DNA of 64,000 bases, from positions 364,001 to 428,000 of the forward strand of contig NZ_JADCUC010000002.1 of assembly GCF_016464365.1 (NCBI RefSeq), in the 5' to 3' direction. A model generated the notes under the pieces. The model saw only the letters and a program-made list of their open reading frames with translations. It did not search any database and was not told the DNA's origin. Shown piece by piece: positions 62,832 to 64,000 of the stretch. A program made the translations under genes and the position numbers. Origin of the DNA: Sandaracinobacteroides hominis. GTDB lineage: Bacteria > Pseudomonadota > Alphaproteobacteria > Sphingomonadales > Sphingomonadaceae. Numbering within the stretch: the first letter of the stretch is position 1; every line of letters starts with the position of its first letter.

Positions 62832-64000
62832 TGGCCGACGAAACCGGCCAGCTGGACGAAGCCGAGGCATCGCCGCCTTCGCGCCGCAGCTGGTGGCGCT
62901 GGCTGATCGGCATCCTGCTGACGCTGGCGGTGCTGGCAGCCGCCGCGGTTCCGCTGGGGCTGTGGTGGCTGGCGGAAACGCCGCGCGGACGGGCCTTCGT
63001 GGCAGAGCAGATCTCTGGTCTGCAGCCAAAATCGGGCGTCCGCTTCCAGGTGGGCCGCATCGACGGCTCGCTGCTGTCGCGGTTCGATATGGTCGACGTG
63101 GTGGTGAAGGATCTCGACGGCACGTTGGCCGTGATCCCCGTCGCCCATGTCGACTGGGAACCGATCACGCTGTTCGGTCGGCTGGTGAGCATCAACCGGC
63201 TCGATGTGCCCGAAGTGCGGATGCTGCGCATGTGGCACATCAATCCGTCGGACCCGGACGAGCCGCTGCTTCCCGACATCGACATCCGCATCGGCCGTTT
63301 CGAGTTTCCGCGCGTGGTGCTGGAAAAGCCGCTGCTGGGGCGGGAGGAAGTGCTGGCCGCCGTAGGTCGTGCCGATATCCGGTCGGGGCGGGTGCTGTTG
63401 GATGCCCGGGCCTCCGCGACGGCGGGCGATCGGCTGCTGCTGTTGCTGGATGCCGAACCGGATCGCGACCGCTTCAAGCTGGATGCGGATTTCCGCGGGC
63501 CGAAGGGCGGGATGGTGGCGACCGCTGCCAAGATCGACCGGGCCCTGACGGTGACGGCAAACGGCGCCGGCAGCTGGAGCCGCTGGCGCGGCGCGCTGAC
63601 CGCCGATCTGGGCGAGGGAGAAGCGGCGGATCGCGCCGCAGACCTCCGCATCCAGGCCGACGACGGGCGTTTCCGCATCTCCGGCGTGCTGCGCCACGCC
63701 GGGCTGCTGCAGGGAACCGCGGCAAATCTGGTGTCGCCGGAACTGGCCGTAGAGGCAACGGTCAGCCGGGACGGCGACTGGTTCGATCTCAACCTGTCGG
63801 CCAGCTCCCCTGCCATCTCGGTGACGGGCGCCGGCCGCATCGACACGACCGACAATCTGCTGGAGGCGGTGCGCGCTGAGCTGGAGCTGAAGCAGCCGCA
63901 GCTGGTGAACCCGGCGCTTTCGGGCAGCGGCATCCGCGCCACCGTCGGCGCCGACGGCCCGGTTGCCGACCCCACCATCCGCTGGACCGCCAATGCCCAG
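62831..64000 (+). CDS. tamB: Translocation and assembly module protein TamB, 3' end missing
   Basis: First 390 codons, open at the window end. ATG 62831 overlaps the tamA stop. Cytosolic tail, one membrane anchor (WWRWLIGILLTLAVLAAAAV), then the beta-taco start: FVAEQISGLQPKSGVRFQVG, RIDGSLLSRFDMVDVVVKDLDG and HVDWEPITLFGRLVSINRL, all typical of TamB/YtfN. It spans the periplasm and pairs with TamA. Full proteins have about 1300-1400 residues. Confidence 0.93.
   Translation, partial: MADETGQLDEAEASPPSRRSWWRWLIGILLTLAVLAAAAVPLGLWWLAETPRGRAFVAEQISGLQPKSGVRFQVGRIDGSLLSRFDMVDVVVKDLDGTLAVIPVAHVDWEPITLFGRLVSINRLDVPEVRMLRMWHINPSDPDEPLLPDIDIRIGRFEFPRVVLEKPLLGREEVLAAVGRADIRSGRVLLDARASATAGDRLLLLLDAEPDRDRFKLDADFRGPKGGMVATAAKIDRALTVTANGAGSWSRWRGALTADLGEGEAADRAADLRIQADDGRFRISGVLRHAGLLQGTAANLVSPELAVEATVSRDGDWFDLNLSASSPAISVTGAGRIDTTDNLLEAVRAELELKQPQLVNPALSGSGIRATVGADGPVADPTIRWTANAQ

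Overview
The window is GC-rich DNA from an alphaproteobacterium, most likely a member of the Sphingomonadales. This rests on composition, on the compact order pyrF-trpF-trpB-trpA-accD-folC, on the many TonB-dependent receptors and on the tamA-tamB pair. It is ordinary chromosome. I see no rRNA, tRNA or CRISPR array. The left edge cuts an S9 peptidase and the right edge cuts tamB.

Layout. 1-3.5 kb: S9 peptidase end, a three-armed inverted-repeat element, a small membrane protein, radC and map. 3.5-10.3 kb: a long plus-strand run (MoCF protein, LapA-like protein, pyrF, trpF, trpB, trpA, accD, folC), mostly with 1-8 nt overlaps. 10.3-14.3 kb: a DUF2946 protein, a TonB-dependent siderophore-type receptor and a PepSY membrane protein, probably one metal-uptake unit. 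14.3-23.5 kb: lipid and CoA metabolism (CinA-like amidase, acyl-CoA synthetase, alpha/beta hydrolase, enoyl-CoA hydratase, thiolase), a transglutaminase-like protein, a DUF1254 protein and an amidohydrolase. 23.6-25.8 kb: a lower-GC insert with a DUF4411 PIN-like protein and an XRE-ImmA/IrrE metallopeptidase, followed by about 540 bp without a gene. 25.8-34.7 kb: nadE, an Asp/Asn hydroxylase-like protein, a zinc metallopeptidase, a sugar dehydrogenase, a persulfide-response module (TauE/SafE, rhodanese, BigR-type repressor, persulfide-dioxygenase-like hydrolase) and an orphan AAA ATPase.

34.7-42.7 kb mixes live genes with gene relics: an acyltransferase reduced to its two ends, a DUF885 C-terminal scrap, an OmpA C-terminal scrap and a TonB-dependent receptor with an out-of-frame internal deletion. 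An intact GntR/FCD regulator sits next to the dead receptor. A perfect 12-bp palindrome, ATTGTATACAAT, lies in both the receptor/regulator gap and the divergent gap of a class III CoA-transferase and an HMG-CoA lyase. This suggests one regulon for 3-hydroxy-3-methylglutarate-type substrates whose outer-membrane importer has been lost here.

42.7-64 kb: a START-like protein, an SDR, an MFS carrier, a GST-like protein, glnD, a porin-like barrel, an EF-hand protein, a squalene-synthase-like protein and ettA. A second scar at 53.6-56.2 kb holds a dead RAYT transposase, an orphan Imm11-type immunity protein and a truncated HlyD adaptor. It is followed by the lemA/TPM operon, mscL, a DUF4239 protein, a META lipoprotein, a cyclophilin, tamA and the start of tamB. 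The most interesting features are the two-site GntR regulon with its decayed receptor, the recurrent internal deletions, the three-armed repeat and the two small islands.
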